From: Billgrantia gudaonensis
GTDB taxonomy: Bacteria; Pseudomonadota; Gammaproteobacteria; Pseudomonadales; Halomonadaceae
DNA: 64,000 nt
Assembly (NCBI RefSeq): GCF_900100195.1
Contig: NZ_FNES01000001.1
Coordinates: forward strand, 300,356 to 364,355
Reading direction: 5' to 3'
Shown here piece after piece: positions 8,491 through 20,475 of the stretch (position 1 is the first letter of the stretch; every line of letters starts with the position of its first letter). The notes beneath the pieces were generated by a model. It was not told the origin of the DNA. It searched no databases and was given only the letters and a program-made list of their open reading frames with translations. A program made the position numbers and the translations under genes.

Positions 8491-9444
8491 ATGACCCAAC
8501 CCCTCGCCCTCGTCTTTCCCGGGCAGGGCTCCCAGCAAGTCGGCATGCTGCGTGAGCTGGCCGAGCGCTACAGCGTGGTACGCACCACCTTCGAAGAGGC
8601 GTCCGACGCGCTGGGTTATGACCTCTGGAAGCGGGTCCAGGAAGGGCCGGAGGCGCGTCTCAACGCCACGGCCTGTACCCAGCCCGCATTGCTCACGGCC
8701 AGCGTGTCGGTCTGGCGCGTGTGGCAGGAGCTGGAGGGGCCGCGGCCCGCTGCGATGGCCGGTCACAGCCTGGGTGAATACAGTGCCATGGTGTGTGCCG
8801 GTGTGCTGGGGTTCGCCGATGGGGTGCGCCTGGTGAGACTGCGTGGCGAAGCGATGCAGGCGGCCGTGCCGGAAGGCGAGGGCGCCATGGCGGCGATCCT
8901 GGGGCTCGACGATGCACAGGTGGAGGCGGCCTGTACCGCGTCGGCGCAGGGTGATGTGGTTGCCGCCGTCAACTACAATGCTCCCGGTCAGGTGGTCATC
9001 GCCGGCAGCAAGGATGCCGTGGAGCGTGCCATCGCAGCTTGCCAGGAAGCCGGTGCCAAGCGTGCCATGCCGCTACCGGTATCGGTTCCTTCGCACTGCG
9101 AGCTGATGCGGCCTGCTGCCGAGCGGCTTGCCGCCGCCATGGACGAGCTCGACATGCGTCCGCCGCGCTACACCGTCTACCAGAACGTCGATGCCGAGGC
9201 GCATGCCGACGTGGAGACGTTGCGCACTCGCCTGATCGAACAGCTCTACCAGCCGGTACGCTGGACGGCCTGTGTGGAGGCGATGGTTGCCAACGGCGCC
9301 GAGGTCTTCATCGAGTGTGGGCCGGGCAAGGTTCTGACCGGGCTCAGCAAGCGCATCGCTCGGGGTAGCAAGGGGCTGGCGGTGAACGACCCGGACAGTC
9401 TCGAGGCAGCCCTGGAACTCGCCCGCGAGACGCTGGGCCAGTAG
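8491..9444 (+). CDS. fabD: Malonyl-CoA:ACP transacylase
   Basis: Loads malonyl groups onto ACP. The 317-residue protein has the N-terminal FPGQGSQ motif, nucleophile elbow GHSLGEYSA with Ser93, and the catalytic histidine in PVSVPSHCELM. I prefer the ATG at 8491 to an in-frame GTG at 8482, because AAAGGTG lies at Shine-Dalgarno distance and MTQ-type starts are usual. Its start lies one base past the plsX stop, so translation is probably coupled. Confidence 0.96.
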   Translation: MTQPLALVFPGQGSQQVGMLRELAERYSVVRTTFEEASDALGYDLWKRVQEGPEARLNATACTQPALLTASVSVWRVWQELEGPRPAAMAGHSLGEYSAMVCAGVLGFADGVRLVRLRGEAMQAAVPEGEGAMAAILGLDDAQVEAACTASAQGDVVAAVNYNAPGQVVIAGSKDAVERAIAACQEAGAKRAMPLPVSVPSHCELMRPAAERLAAAMDELDMRPPRYTVYQNVDAEAHADVETLRTRLIEQLYQPVRWTACVEAMVANGAEVFIECGPGKVLTGLSKRIARGSKGLAVNDPDSLEAALELARETLGQ

Positions 9445-9493
9445 GCTGGGCCGGGGAGCCCGGCATGGATCCAAACGACTATTGGGAACACCT

Positions 9494-10237
9494 ATGACGA
9501 GCGAACGCAGAATCGCCCTGGTCACCGGCGCAAGCCGTGGCATCGGTCGCGCCATCGCCCACGAATTGGGGCGCCAGGGACGCGTGGTGATCGGCACCGC
9601 CACCACCGAAAGCGGTGCGGCCAAGATCGATGAAGATCTGCGCGCCCAGGGCATCGAGGGGGCGGGACGCGCCCTGGACGTCACCGATTCCGCCAGCGTG
9701 GATGCGCTGATCAAGGGCATCGGCGATGAGTTCGGCGCTCCCACCATTCTGGTCAACAATGCCGGCATCACTCGTGACAACCTGCTGATGCGCATGAAGG
9801 AAGACGAGTGGGATGCGGTGCTCGACACCAACCTCAAGTCGGTCTACCGCGTGACCAAGGCGTGTCTGCGCGGGATGACCCGGTCGCGCTTCGGGCGTAT
9901 CGTCAACATCAGTTCGGTAGTGGCCACCATGGGCAACCTGGGGCAGACCAACTATGCGGCCGCCAAGGCCGGCATGGAGGGCTTCACTCGTGCGCTGGCA
10001 CGTGAAGTGGCCGCGCGCACCATCACGGTCAATGCCGTGGCGCCCGGCTTCATCGCCACCGACATGACCCAGGCACTGCCCGAGGAACAGCACCAGATGC
10101 TGCTGAAACAGATCCCGCTTTCGCGCCTGGGAGAACCGGAAGAGATCGCTGCGGCCGTGGGCTTTCTCACCAGCGACGGCGCCGGTTACATCACCGGCGA
10201 GACGCTGCAGGTCAACGGCGGCATGAACATGCGTTGA
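9494..10237 (+). CDS. fabG: 3-oxoacyl-ACP reductase FabG
   Basis: NADPH-dependent short-chain dehydrogenase that reduces beta-ketoacyl-ACP. The 247-residue protein has the Rossmann motif TGASRGIGRA at about residues 11-20, NNAGI, the catalytic Ser-Tyr-Lys set in NISSV and NYAAAKAG, and the C-terminal GYITGETLQVNGGMNM. The ATG at 9494 follows a short spacer after fabD. An in-frame TTG upstream is disregarded. A strong hairpin and the acpP promoter region follow. Confidence 0.96.
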   Translation: MTSERRIALVTGASRGIGRAIAHELGRQGRVVIGTATTESGAAKIDEDLRAQGIEGAGRALDVTDSASVDALIKGIGDEFGAPTILVNNAGITRDNLLMRMKEDEWDAVLDTNLKSVYRVTKACLRGMTRSRFGRIVNISSVVATMGNLGQTNYAAAKAGMEGFTRALAREVAARTITVNAVAPGFIATDMTQALPEEQHQMLLKQIPLSRLGEPEEIAAAVGFLTSDGAGYITGETLQVNGGMNMR

Positions 10238-10239
10238 AC

Positions 10240-10272
10240 CCCCCGCGGGTCGGCGGTTGCGCCGACCGGGGG
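10240..10272 (+). other. GC-rich hairpin between fabG and acpP
   Basis: Just after the fabG stop, GGTCGGCG (10248-10255) pairs with CGCCGACC (10260-10267) around a GTTG loop. The stem is extended by CCCCC (10240-10244) with GGGGG (10268-10272) across a 3-nt bulge. No T-run follows, so it looks like a partial terminator, processing site or mRNA stabiliser. A possible acpP promoter overlaps it, TTGCGC (10257-10262) with TATAAA (10278-10283), but its 15-bp spacer is short. Confidence 0.5.
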
Positions 10273-10361
10273 CCGTCTATAAACTACCCCGCAGCTTTGC
10301 GGTTGCGGACCACCCGGCTGGTCATCTGAACGGCTAACTTGAACGACTGGAGTACGTCATA

Positions 10362-10595
10362 ATGAGCACCATCGAAGAGCGCGTGAAGAAGGTTGTGGCC
10401 GAGCGCCTGAACGTCAAGGAAGAGGACATCCAGAACAGCTCCTCCTTCACCGAGGACCTCGGTGCCGATTCTCTGGACACCGTCGAGCTGGTCATGGCGC
10501 TCGAGGAGGAGTTCGATACCGAGATTCCCGATGAGGAAGCCGAGAAGATCACCACCGTTCAGGAAGCCGTTGATTACGTCAATGCCCATCAGTGA
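10362..10595 (+). CDS. acpP: Acyl carrier protein
   Basis: 77-residue acidic carrier of growing acyl chains. The phosphopantetheine attachment site is Ser37 in [10 protein letters not shown]. The sequence [22 protein letters not shown] is typical housekeeping AcpP. It lies between fabG and fabF with a 124-bp leader, and a strong terminator follows. That arrangement fits a separate, abundant monocistronic transcript. AcpS, which modifies it, is also in this window (47594). Confidence 0.98.
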   Translation: MSTIEERVKKVVAERLNVKEEDIQNSSSFTEDLGADSLDTVELVMALEEEFDTEIPDEEAEKITTVQEAVDYVNAHQ

Positions 10596-10664
10596 GGGCT
10601 TGGTCGTCACCGCTTGCTGAGGTGAATCGAGCGATGCGAATCGCTAGGGCCGCATGCGAGGCCC

Positions 10665-10705
10665 GCGGAAAGCCGCCCTGCGTTCAGGGCGGCTTTCCGC
10701 TTTAT
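10665..10705 (+). terminator. Rho-independent terminator after acpP
   Basis: A perfect 16-bp stem (10665-10680 with 10685-10700, starting GCGGAAAGCC) closes on a CGTT loop and is followed by TTTAT. It separates acpP from fabF, which has its own -10-like TATAAT at 10739-10744. Confidence 0.85.
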
Positions 10706-10800
10706 GGGCGCGGTTCCCCCAGGCGGGGGTGAGTCCGGTATAATGCGTGCCAATGGCGACCCGTTGGGTCGTGTCATCAAGGTTGTCTGGAGGAGAGCGG

Positions 10801-12036
10801 ATGGCTCGTAGAGTAGTGGTGACCGGGCTGGGATTGGTCACGCCGGTGGGCAACACCGTCGAAGAGAGCTGGGAGAGCATCCTGGCTGGCAAGAGCGGCA
10901 TCGCCCCCATCGAGCATTTCGATGCCAGCAGCTTCAACACGCGCTTCGGGGGCTCGGTCAAAGGGTTCGACATCAGCCCCCACCTCAATCCCAAGGATGC
11001 GCGCAAGATGGACCTGTTCATCCAGTACGGGATTGCCGCAGGCGCTCAGGCCATCAGCGATGCGGGCCTCGAGTGCAGCGAGGAAAACGCCGAACGGATC
11101 GGCGTGGCGGTCGGCTCCGGCATCGGTGGGTTGCCGATGATCGAGCACAATCACAATGCCCTGCTCAAGGGCGGGCCACGGCGCATCTCGCCGTTCTTCG
11201 TGCCCGGCTCGATCATCAACATGATTTCCGGGAACCTGGCGATTCAGCACGGCTTTCGTGGTCCCAACATCGCCATCACCACGGCTTGTACCACCGGAAC
11301 GCACAACATCGGTTACAGTGCGCGCACCATCGCCTACGGCGATGCCGACGTGATGATCTGCGGCGGTGCCGAGATGGCCACCACCCCCCTGGGCCTGGGG
11401 GGCTTCTCCGCGGCGCGCGCGCTCTCCACGCGCAACGACGACCCGACAGCGGCCAGTCGCCCCTGGGATCGCGACCGCGACGGTTTCGTGCTTTCCGACG
11501 GTGCCGGGGTACTGGTGCTGGAGGAGTACGAGCATGCCAAGGCTCGCGGAGCGACCATCTATGCCGAACTGGCCGGTTTCGGCATGAGCGACGATGCCCA
11601 TCACATGACGGCGCCGCCCGAGGACGGTAGTGGCGCCGCGCTTTCCATGCGCAATGCCATCCGCGATGCGCGGCTCGATCCCGCCACGATCGACTACATC
11701 AATGCCCATGGAACCTCGACTCAAGCCGGCGACGTCGCCGAGACACGGGCCGTCAAGCAGGTCATGGGCGAGGCAGCACACAGTGTGTCGGTGAGCTCCA
11801 CCAAGTCCATGATCGGTCACTTGCTTGGCGCCGCCGGCGCCGTCGAGGCGGTCTTCTCGGTGCTGACGATTCGCGATCAGGTCGTGCCGCCGACCATCAA
11901 CCTCGACAACCCCGATGAAGACTGCGACCTGGACTACGTGCCCTACACAGCCCGCGAGCGCCGGGTCGACGTGGCGATGTCGAACTCCTTCGGCTTCGGC
12001 GGCACCAACGGAACTCTGGTCTTCACCAAGGTGTGA
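10801..12036 (+). CDS. fabF: 3-oxoacyl-ACP synthase II
   Basis: Elongating condensing enzyme of fatty acid synthesis. The 411-residue thiolase-fold protein has the catalytic Cys163 in [11 protein letters not shown], with histidines in [11 protein letters not shown] and [13 protein letters not shown], the complete Cys-His-His set of FabF. The ATG at 10801 follows GGAGAGCGG and gives the standard [11 protein letters not shown] start. A TATAAT at 10739 suggests a separate promoter after the acpP terminator. The stop overlaps the pabC start (TGATG). Confidence 0.97.
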   Translation: MARRVVVTGLGLVTPVGNTVEESWESILAGKSGIAPIEHFDASSFNTRFGGSVKGFDISPHLNPKDARKMDLFIQYGIAAGAQAISDAGLECSEENAERIGVAVGSGIGGLPMIEHNHNALLKGGPRRISPFFVPGSIINMISGNLAIQHGFRGPNIAITTACTTGTHNIGYSARTIAYGDADVMICGGAEMATTPLGLGGFSAARALSTRNDDPTAASRPWDRDRDGFVLSDGAGVLVLEEYEHAKARGATIYAELAGFGMSDDAHHMTAPPEDGSGAALSMRNAIRDARLDPATIDYINAHGTSTQAGDVAETRAVKQVMGEAAHSVSVSSTKSMIGHLLGAAGAVEAVFSVLTIRDQVVPPTINLDNPDEDCDLDYVPYTARERRVDVAMSNSFGFGGTNGTLVFTKV

Positions 12037-12839
12037 TGACGTCGTCGCTGCCACTCGAGGACCGCGGCCTGGCCTACGGCGATGGGCTCTTCGAGACCGT
12101 TCTGCTGAACGATGGCCAGCCCCGGCTATGGGATGAGCATCTGGCTCGCCTGGTGCGGGGCTGTCATGCGCTGGGGATTCCCATGCCGGCCGAACATGAC
12201 CTGGCGGCACCGCTGGCCGAGGCGCCACGGGGTCTGGCCGTTCTCAAGCTGGTCGTCACCCGCGGCAGTGGCGGCCGTGGCTATTGCCCGCCACGCGATC
12301 CCGAGCCGCGTCTGGCCTGGCAAGTCTCGGCGTTTTCGCCCGCTGTCGATGCCTGGCGCCAGGGTGTGCGGGTTCGTCACTGCCGGCTGCGGCTGGGCAT
12401 TCAGCCCTTGCTGGCGGGTATCAAGCACCTGGGGCGTCTCGAGAACGTGCTGGCACGGGCCGAGTGGAGCGATCCGCAAGTCGCCGAGGGGCTCGTCTGC
12501 GACAGTGACGGCGTGCTGGTCGAGGCGACGGCGATGAATCTCTTCTGGCAGCGAGATGGGCGCCTGGAAACTCCGTGCCTCGACCGCTGCGGCGTGGCCG
12601 GTACGCTACGTGCTGCACTGCTCGAACGCCTCGCCATCGACGAGGTCGCCGCGAAGCCGGAGGCGCTGCTCGACGCCGAGGCGGTTTGGGTGGGCAATTC
12701 CGTACAGGGGGTGTGGCCGTTGGTTCGCCTGGACGATAGCGACGGCCACATGCTGGCGAGCTGGCGCCTCGGCAAGATGCACCGGGCGCTGCAGGCCGAG
12801 GCTCAGGCGCTGCTCGGCTACCCGTTGGCAGAACACTGA
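12036..12839 (+). CDS. pabC: Aminodeoxychorismate lyase
   Basis: PLP enzyme releasing p-aminobenzoate from aminodeoxychorismate for folate synthesis. The 267-residue fold-type IV protein has DRGLAYGDGLFETV at the N-terminus and the PLP lysine K130 in GIKHLGRLENVLA. The ATG at 12036 overlaps the fabF stop. An in-frame GTG one codon earlier is possible. The fabF-pabC-mltG-tmk order is conserved in gammaproteobacteria, which separates it from branched-chain or D-amino-acid aminotransferases of the same fold. Confidence 0.93.
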   Translation: MTSSLPLEDRGLAYGDGLFETVLLNDGQPRLWDEHLARLVRGCHALGIPMPAEHDLAAPLAEAPRGLAVLKLVVTRGSGGRGYCPPRDPEPRLAWQVSAFSPAVDAWRQGVRVRHCRLRLGIQPLLAGIKHLGRLENVLARAEWSDPQVAEGLVCDSDGVLVEATAMNLFWQRDGRLETPCLDRCGVAGTLRAALLERLAIDEVAAKPEALLDAEAVWVGNSVQGVWPLVRLDDSDGHMLASWRLGKMHRALQAEAQALLGYPLAEH

Positions 12840-12852
12840 ACGAGGAGAATGC

Positions 12853-15556
<2,704 letters not shown>

Positions 15557-15579
15557 TGCCGGGCCCGGGAGGAGACACC

Positions 15580-15915
15580 ATGGCTGCGCAGAAAGCCCTG
15601 TCGCTGACCATCCAGGACGAGACGACGCTGCTCTCCGCTTACATGCCGCTGCTCGAACGCGGTGGTATCTTCGTGCCCACTCGCGAGCGCTATGATCTGG
15701 GACAGGAAGTCTATCTGCTGCTCACCCTGCCGGGCGACAACGAACGGGTGCCGGTGACCGGGCAAGTGGTGTGGGTATCGCCGGATGGCGTGGCTGGGCG
15801 TCGCGTGCCGGGCATCGGCATTCACTTCAGCCCCGACGATCAGGCCGTGCGCGATCGCATCGAGACCCTGCTGGCGGGGCATCTCGACAAGGGGGCGCCG
15901 ACTTATACGCTCTGA
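15580..15915 (+). CDS. pilZ: PilZ-domain protein (type IV pilus assembly type)
   Basis: 111-residue protein closely resembling the original Pseudomonas PilZ: LSLTIQDETTLLSAYMPLL, GGIFVPT, GQVVWVSP, GIGIHFS. Like that protein it lacks the RxxxR and DxSxxG motifs used to bind cyclic di-GMP, so it probably works by protein contact in type IV pilus assembly. The ATG at 15580 has GGAGGAG at ideal distance. No other pilus gene is visible here. A heptamer array begins four bases after its stop. Confidence 0.9.
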   Translation: MAAQKALSLTIQDETTLLSAYMPLLERGGIFVPTRERYDLGQEVYLLLTLPGDNERVPVTGQVVWVSPDGVAGRRVPGIGIHFSPDDQAVRDRIETLLAGHLDKGAPTYTL

Positions 15916-15918
15916 TTA

Positions 15919-15960
15919 GCTTCGAGCTTCGAGCTTCGAGCTTCGAGCTTCGAGCTTCGA
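15919..15960 (+). repeat. Tandem TTCGAGC heptamers between pilZ and tatD
   Basis: Five perfect copies of TTCGAGC (15921-15955) with partial copies at both ends fill half of the pilZ-tatD gap. Each unit contains the palindrome TCGA and each junction the palindrome AGCT. The same unit occurs in seven copies at 45904. Confidence 0.95.
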
Positions 15961-15998
15961 ATTCCGATATCCATTTATCCGTTGATTGAAACTTGCCG

Positions 15999-16844
15999 AT
16001 GTTCGTCGATTCCCACTGCCATCTCGATCGTCTCGACCCCGCCACCCATGACGGGGATCTCGACGCCACCCTCGATGCCGCCCGGGCGCGCGGCGTGCGC
16101 CAGTTCCTGGCCATCGGCGTGACCTTGGAGGAAGTGCCCGGGGTGGCCGCCATCGCCCGCGAGCACGCTGACGTGGTGATCTCCACGGGCCTTCATCCGC
16201 TGTATCGGGTGGACGAAGAGCCGAGCATCGCCGCGATTCAGGAAACCGCCGAACGCTATGGCGCCGTAGCCATCGGCGAATGCGGGCTGGACTACCATTA
16301 TCTGGAAAAGGCGCCCCACGAGGTGCCTTCGCGCGAGGTGCAGCGCGAGCGGTTCCGCCGCCAGTTGATCGCCGCGCGCGAGCTCGAGCTGCCGGCGATC
16401 GTCCATACCCGGGAGGCGCGGGACGAGACGCTCGATCTGATCCGCGAGCACACCGACCCGGCGGTCGGCGGAGTGCTGCATTGCTTCACCGAAGATCTCC
16501 ACATGGCCCGCGAGGCGGTACGCCACGGCTTTTACATCTCCCTCTCCGGCATCGTGACCTTCCGCAATGCCGAATCGCTGCGCGAGGTGGCGCGACAGGT
16601 GCCGCTGGATCGGCTGCTGATCGAGACCGACAGTCCCTACCTGGCACCGGTCCCGCACCGCGGCAAGCCCAACGAGCCGGCCTGGGTGGTGGAGGTCGCC
16701 GAATGCATCGCCGCCGAGCGTGGCATCAGCGTCGACGAGGTGGCCATGCAGACCACCGCCAACTTCTATCGCCTGTTCCGCGGTGCTGCCCCGGAAGCGC
16801 CTGCCGAGATGCGCCAGATTCTGGCTGGGGCTGGCCTGGTGTGA
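15999..16844 (+). CDS. tatD: TatD-family metal-dependent hydrolase/DNase
   Basis: 281-residue TIM-barrel metallohydrolase with MFVDSHCHLD (first metal histidines), GECGLDY, PAIVHTREA, LHCFTE and IETDSPYLAP, a complete TatD metal set. TatD proteins are 3'-5' nucleases implicated in DNA repair and fragmentation. The position after holB-pilZ is conserved. I take the ATG at 15999. The upstream in-frame TTG lies only two codons earlier. Confidence 0.93.
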   Translation: MFVDSHCHLDRLDPATHDGDLDATLDAARARGVRQFLAIGVTLEEVPGVAAIAREHADVVISTGLHPLYRVDEEPSIAAIQETAERYGAVAIGECGLDYHYLEKAPHEVPSREVQRERFRRQLIAARELELPAIVHTREARDETLDLIREHTDPAVGGVLHCFTEDLHMAREAVRHGFYISLSGIVTFRNAESLREVARQVPLDRLLIETDSPYLAPVPHRGKPNEPAWVVEVAECIAAERGISVDEVAMQTTANFYRLFRGAAPEAPAEMRQILAGAGLV

Positions 16845-16871
16845 GTCGATGACGTCTTCGCGGAGATCGCC

Positions 16872-17423
16872 ATGAACCTGGAACCGCTGCTGGCTCGTAT
16901 CGAGGCGTGGGGCGATATACCCCCCGTGGATCGCTGGCATCCGGAGGCGTCCGGCGAGATGGACCTGGAGATCGCCGCAGACGGTCGCTGGATCCATGAG
17001 GGGGCTGCGATCGCCCGGCCGCGCCTGGTGCGGCTGCTCTCCACCATCCTGCGCCGGGAAACGGACGGCGACTATTACTTGGTGACGCCGGTGGAGAAGC
17101 AGCGCATTCGAGTGATCGACCGTCCCTTCGTGATCGTGGATGCCGATCCCGACCCCGATGGCTGGTGGTTGGTCACCAACGTCGGCGACCGGTTGCGTCT
17201 CGGTGCCGAACACCGCTTCAGCCTCACCGTCACCCCCGATGGCGCCGAGGTGCCCGAGGTGCCGGTACGCTTCGGGCTCGGTGCGCGGCTGGGGCGCAGC
17301 CTCTACTACCGCCTGGTGGATGCCGCCGAGGCGCGTCCCGGCGAAGACGGCAGCGTGGCCCTGGGGCTGATCAGCGACGGTGTCTGGCAGCCGTTGGGCC
17401 GCCTGGCGGCCGAGGACGCATGA
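16872..17423 (+). CDS. DUF1285 protein
   Basis: 183-residue protein of the DUF1285 family, function unknown. It contains the family's WHPEASGEMDLEIAADGRWIHEG and YYLVTPVEKQRIRVIDRPF stretches and is predicted cytoplasmic, rich in beta strands and acidic. It follows tatD by 27 bp, and its stop overlaps the ATG of the helicase gene (ATGA). The family is commonly found near tatD/pilZ in Pseudomonas relatives. Confidence 0.85.
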   Translation: MNLEPLLARIEAWGDIPPVDRWHPEASGEMDLEIAADGRWIHEGAAIARPRLVRLLSTILRRETDGDYYLVTPVEKQRIRVIDRPFVIVDADPDPDGWWLVTNVGDRLRLGAEHRFSLTVTPDGAEVPEVPVRFGLGARLGRSLYYRLVDAAEARPGEDGSVALGLISDGVWQPLGRLAAEDA

Positions 17424-19618
17424 GGCTCACCACCGAGCAGCGAGCCGTGGTCGAGCACGTGTCCGGCCATGCCCGGGTGGCGGCGGTGGCCGGCTCCGGC
17501 AAGACCACTACCCTGATCGCCCGGGTGCTTCACTTGCTGGAACGTGGCGTGCCGCCAGCGCGACTGCTGGTGCTGATGTTCAATCGCTCCGCTCGCGAGG
17601 ATTTCCAGGCGCGGCTGGCTGCACTGGCACCGGCCGGGCAGCGGCTGCCCGACGTGCGCACCTTTCATTCACTGGGCCATCGTCTGACCGCCAGTCTGAC
17701 CCGCTGGGGCGCGCTGGAGCCGCGCCAGTTGCTGGCCGCCGACTGGCAGGTGGAACGGCTGTTGCGCCAGGCCACCCTGGCGGCGCTGGCCGACGATCCC
17801 GAGCGACGCGAGACGGCCCTGGAGGCCGATACCCTCGAGGCGCTGGCGCACTTCTGCGGCCTGGTCAAGGCCGAGATGGTCGCCCCGGCCACGCTCCATG
17901 AGCGTCTCGACCTGGGTGAGGAGAGCGGTCACTTCGTCAGCGCCTTCGAACATCTCGAGGCGATGCTGGCCGAGCATGCCTTGATGACCTATTCGGACCT
18001 GCTCTACCGCCCATTACGCGCCCTGGAGGCGGATGCCGCGCTGGTTGCGCGGGTGCAGGGATTCCTCGATCACGTCATCATCGACGAATATCAGGACATC
18101 AACCAGGCGCAGTTGCGCCTGCTGGCCACCCTGGCCGGACGCGGGGCCGCAGTGATGGCGGTGGGCGATGCCAACCAGTGCATCTACGAGTGGCGCGGGG
18201 CCCACCCCGACACCATGCACGAGCATTTCGCCGCCACTTTCGGCGCCGCCACCGACTACCCGCTCTCCACCACCTTTCGCCACGGCCATGCCCTGGCGCT
18301 GGCGGCCAACCATGCCATCGCCGCCAACCGTCGACGTCCCGACCAACTGTGCCTGGCCGCGGCCGGTACCCCCGACACGCGTCTTGACGTGGCCACGGGT
18401 CGCACGCCACTGCTCGAGACGCTGGACGACTGGCAGCGTGCCGGACGCCGGCTCGACGAGGCTTGTTTGCTGGTGCGCAGCTGGGCGTTGTCGGTACCGG
18501 CTCAGCTCGCCCTGCTGCGGGCGGGCGTGCCGTTTCGCCTCGCCCGCGAGGACCGCTTCGTGTTTCGTTTGCCGCTGGTCCAGGCGCTGTCCGGCTATCT
18601 GCGCCTGGCGCGCGATGCTCGCCTGCTCACTGACCCGGCGCTGATCCAGCGCCTACTGGAACAGCCGACGCCGTTCGTGGCCCGCGAACGGCTGGCGATG
18701 CTGGCGCACCGCCTGGCCGAAACCCAGGCCTTTCCCGAACGTCACGACCCGTTGCTGGCCGATCTCAAGGGGCTTCCGCTGCGTAACCTCAAGCGCCGCT
18801 GGGCATTGCTCTGCGAGTTGCCGCGCCTGGCCGGCTGGCCGCCGGCGCGGCTGCTCGCCCATGTGGTGGAGCGTCTCGAAGCCGACAAAGTGCTCAAGCG
18901 AGCGGCGGCCAGCCGCGACAAGGGCGAGGAGGACGTCCGCTTGCTCGACGTGCTCATCGAACAAGCGGATGAGGTGAGCGATCTCGGTGCCTTCATCGAA
19001 CTGTTGGAGCGTCCCGTCGAGAATCACGCAGACGGCATGCTGATCACTACGGTGCATGGTGCCAAGGGCCTGGAGTGGCCGCTGGTGGTGCTGGGCAGTG
19101 TCAACGAGGGCGACTTTCCTCACTATGGGCGCGACAATCCACTGACCGCCGAGCGATTGGAAGAGGAGCGACGGCTCTTCTACGTGGCCATTACCCGTGC
19201 CCGCGAGCGGTTGCTGATACTGCACGACGGCGGCGATCATCGTCCCAGCCGGTTCGTTGCCGAGAGTGCCTGGCAGGATTGTCGGCAGGTCAACGAGCGA
19301 CTGTTGAACGATGCGGCTGGGTCGCCGCTGGCGGTTTCCGACCCGGAGCTGGTGGGCCGCTATCTGACGGTGCTGGGACGTTCGTTGCCACTGGAACCTG
19401 CCCGCCGTTCGGACGTCGGAGGCACCGAGCCCGCAGGCGGTGGGCCCTTCAGCGTTGGCCAGCGGTTGCGCCATGCCGTCTTCGGTGAAGGAGAGATCGC
19501 CGTGGTGGAGGGCGACCCTGCCAATCCCGTGATCGAAGTTCGCTTCCGCCAGGCGGGGCGGCGACGTCTCATCGCGCGCCGGGCGCCCATCGAACTCCTG
19601 GCGGCACAGTCCGGTTGA
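17420..19618 (+). CDS. UvrD/Rep-like superfamily 1 DNA helicase
   Basis: 732-residue SF1A helicase: Walker A VAAVAGSGKTT, Walker B IIDEYQDINQAQ (DEYQD in place of DE.QD), motif III VGDANQCIYEWRGA, motif V TTVHGAKGLEW, motif VI RRLFYVAITRARERL. The C-terminal 50 residues (VGQRLRHAVFGEGEIAVVEG...IEVRF) are a Tudor-like tail like that of UvrD/PcrA, which binds partners such as RNA polymerase. It starts within the DUF1285 stop. It lacks the length of RecB or AddA. Canonical UvrD or Rep probably exist elsewhere, so I give no symbol. Confidence 0.88.
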   Translation: MRLTTEQRAVVEHVSGHARVAAVAGSGKTTTLIARVLHLLERGVPPARLLVLMFNRSAREDFQARLAALAPAGQRLPDVRTFHSLGHRLTASLTRWGALEPRQLLAADWQVERLLRQATLAALADDPERRETALEADTLEALAHFCGLVKAEMVAPATLHERLDLGEESGHFVSAFEHLEAMLAEHALMTYSDLLYRPLRALEADAALVARVQGFLDHVIIDEYQDINQAQLRLLATLAGRGAAVMAVGDANQCIYEWRGAHPDTMHEHFAATFGAATDYPLSTTFRHGHALALAANHAIAANRRRPDQLCLAAAGTPDTRLDVATGRTPLLETLDDWQRAGRRLDEACLLVRSWALSVPAQLALLRAGVPFRLAREDRFVFRLPLVQALSGYLRLARDARLLTDPALIQRLLEQPTPFVARERLAMLAHRLAETQAFPERHDPLLADLKGLPLRNLKRRWALLCELPRLAGWPPARLLAHVVERLEADKVLKRAAASRDKGEEDVRLLDVLIEQADEVSDLGAFIELLERPVENHADGMLITTVHGAKGLEWPLVVLGSVNEGDFPHYGRDNPLTAERLEEERRLFYVAITRARERLLILHDGGDHRPSRFVAESAWQDCRQVNERLLNDAAGSPLAVSDPELVGRYLTVLGRSLPLEPARRSDVGGTEPAGGGPFSVGQRLRHAVFGEGEIAVVEGDPANPVIEVRFRQAGRRRLIARRAPIELLAAQSG

Positions 19619-19647
19619 GCCCCAACCACGATCGAAGGATATCGACC

Positions 19648-20472
19648 ATGCCCCATCCACTGATGACTGCCGCCGAGCTGCGCCAGGCGCTGGCCACCTC
19701 GAATCCCCCGGACGTGCTGGACTGCCGTGCCCGTCTCGGCGATCCGACCGCCGGCGAACGGCTATGGCGTGAAGGCCATCTGGCAGGCAGTCACCATCTC
19801 GATCTCGACCGTGACTTGGCGGCGCCGCCGGGGGAAGGGGGGCGCCATCCATTACCGGAACCCGAAGCGTTCACCACGGTCGTGCAGCGTCTGGGGCTCT
19901 CTCCCCAGCGTTCGGTGGTGGTCTACGACGACATGGGTGGCCAGCTCGCTGCAGCGCGGGCCTGGTGGATGCTGGCCATTTGGGCGGGTCATCCCGACGT
20001 GCGCGTGCTCGACGGTGGACTGCGTGCCTGGCAGGAAGCGGGGGGCGAGCTGCCGGTGGGCCGCGAGGCACCGCCGGTGCCGAGCGACTGGCAGCCGCGC
20101 TTCGACCACGATGCTTGGGTGGACGCCGACCTTGTCTTCTCCGGTCGTGAGCAAAAGGTGGATGCGCGCTCCCGCGAGCGTTTTCGTGGCGAAGCCGAGC
20201 CCATCGATGCGGTGGCCGGCCACATTCCCGGTGCGGTGTGTCGGCCGAGTGCAGACAATCTGACCGAGACGGGACGTTTCAAGAGGCCCGAGGAACTGGC
20301 TGCCGAACTGCCAGGGGCAGGAGCGACGATCGCCTACTGCGGCTCCGGCGTCACTGCCTGCCATACCATTCTCGCCTATGCCGTTGCCGGACTCCCGTTG
20401 CCGCGGCTCTACCCCGGTTCATGGAGCGGATGGATTCGCGACCCCGAGCGGCCCATCGCCACGGGCGAGTGA
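19648..20472 (+). CDS. sseA: 3-mercaptopyruvate sulfurtransferase (tandem rhodanese)
   Basis: 274-residue protein with two rhodanese domains, the first inactive and the second carrying the active-site loop CGSGVTACHT. CGSGV[TS] marks mercaptopyruvate sulfurtransferases, whereas thiosulfate rhodaneses have CRKGV. It moves sulfur from 3-mercaptopyruvate to thiol or cyanide acceptors. The ATG at 19648 has GAAGGA upstream. It converges on the ETF-QO gene with only a 3-bp gap. Confidence 0.92.
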   Translation: MPHPLMTAAELRQALATSNPPDVLDCRARLGDPTAGERLWREGHLAGSHHLDLDRDLAAPPGEGGRHPLPEPEAFTTVVQRLGLSPQRSVVVYDDMGGQLAAARAWWMLAIWAGHPDVRVLDGGLRAWQEAGGELPVGREAPPVPSDWQPRFDHDAWVDADLVFSGREQKVDARSRERFRGEAEPIDAVAGHIPGAVCRPSADNLTETGRFKRPEELAAELPGAGATIAYCGSGVTACHTILAYAVAGLPLPRLYPGSWSGWIRDPERPIATGE

Positions 20473-20475
20473 GGC

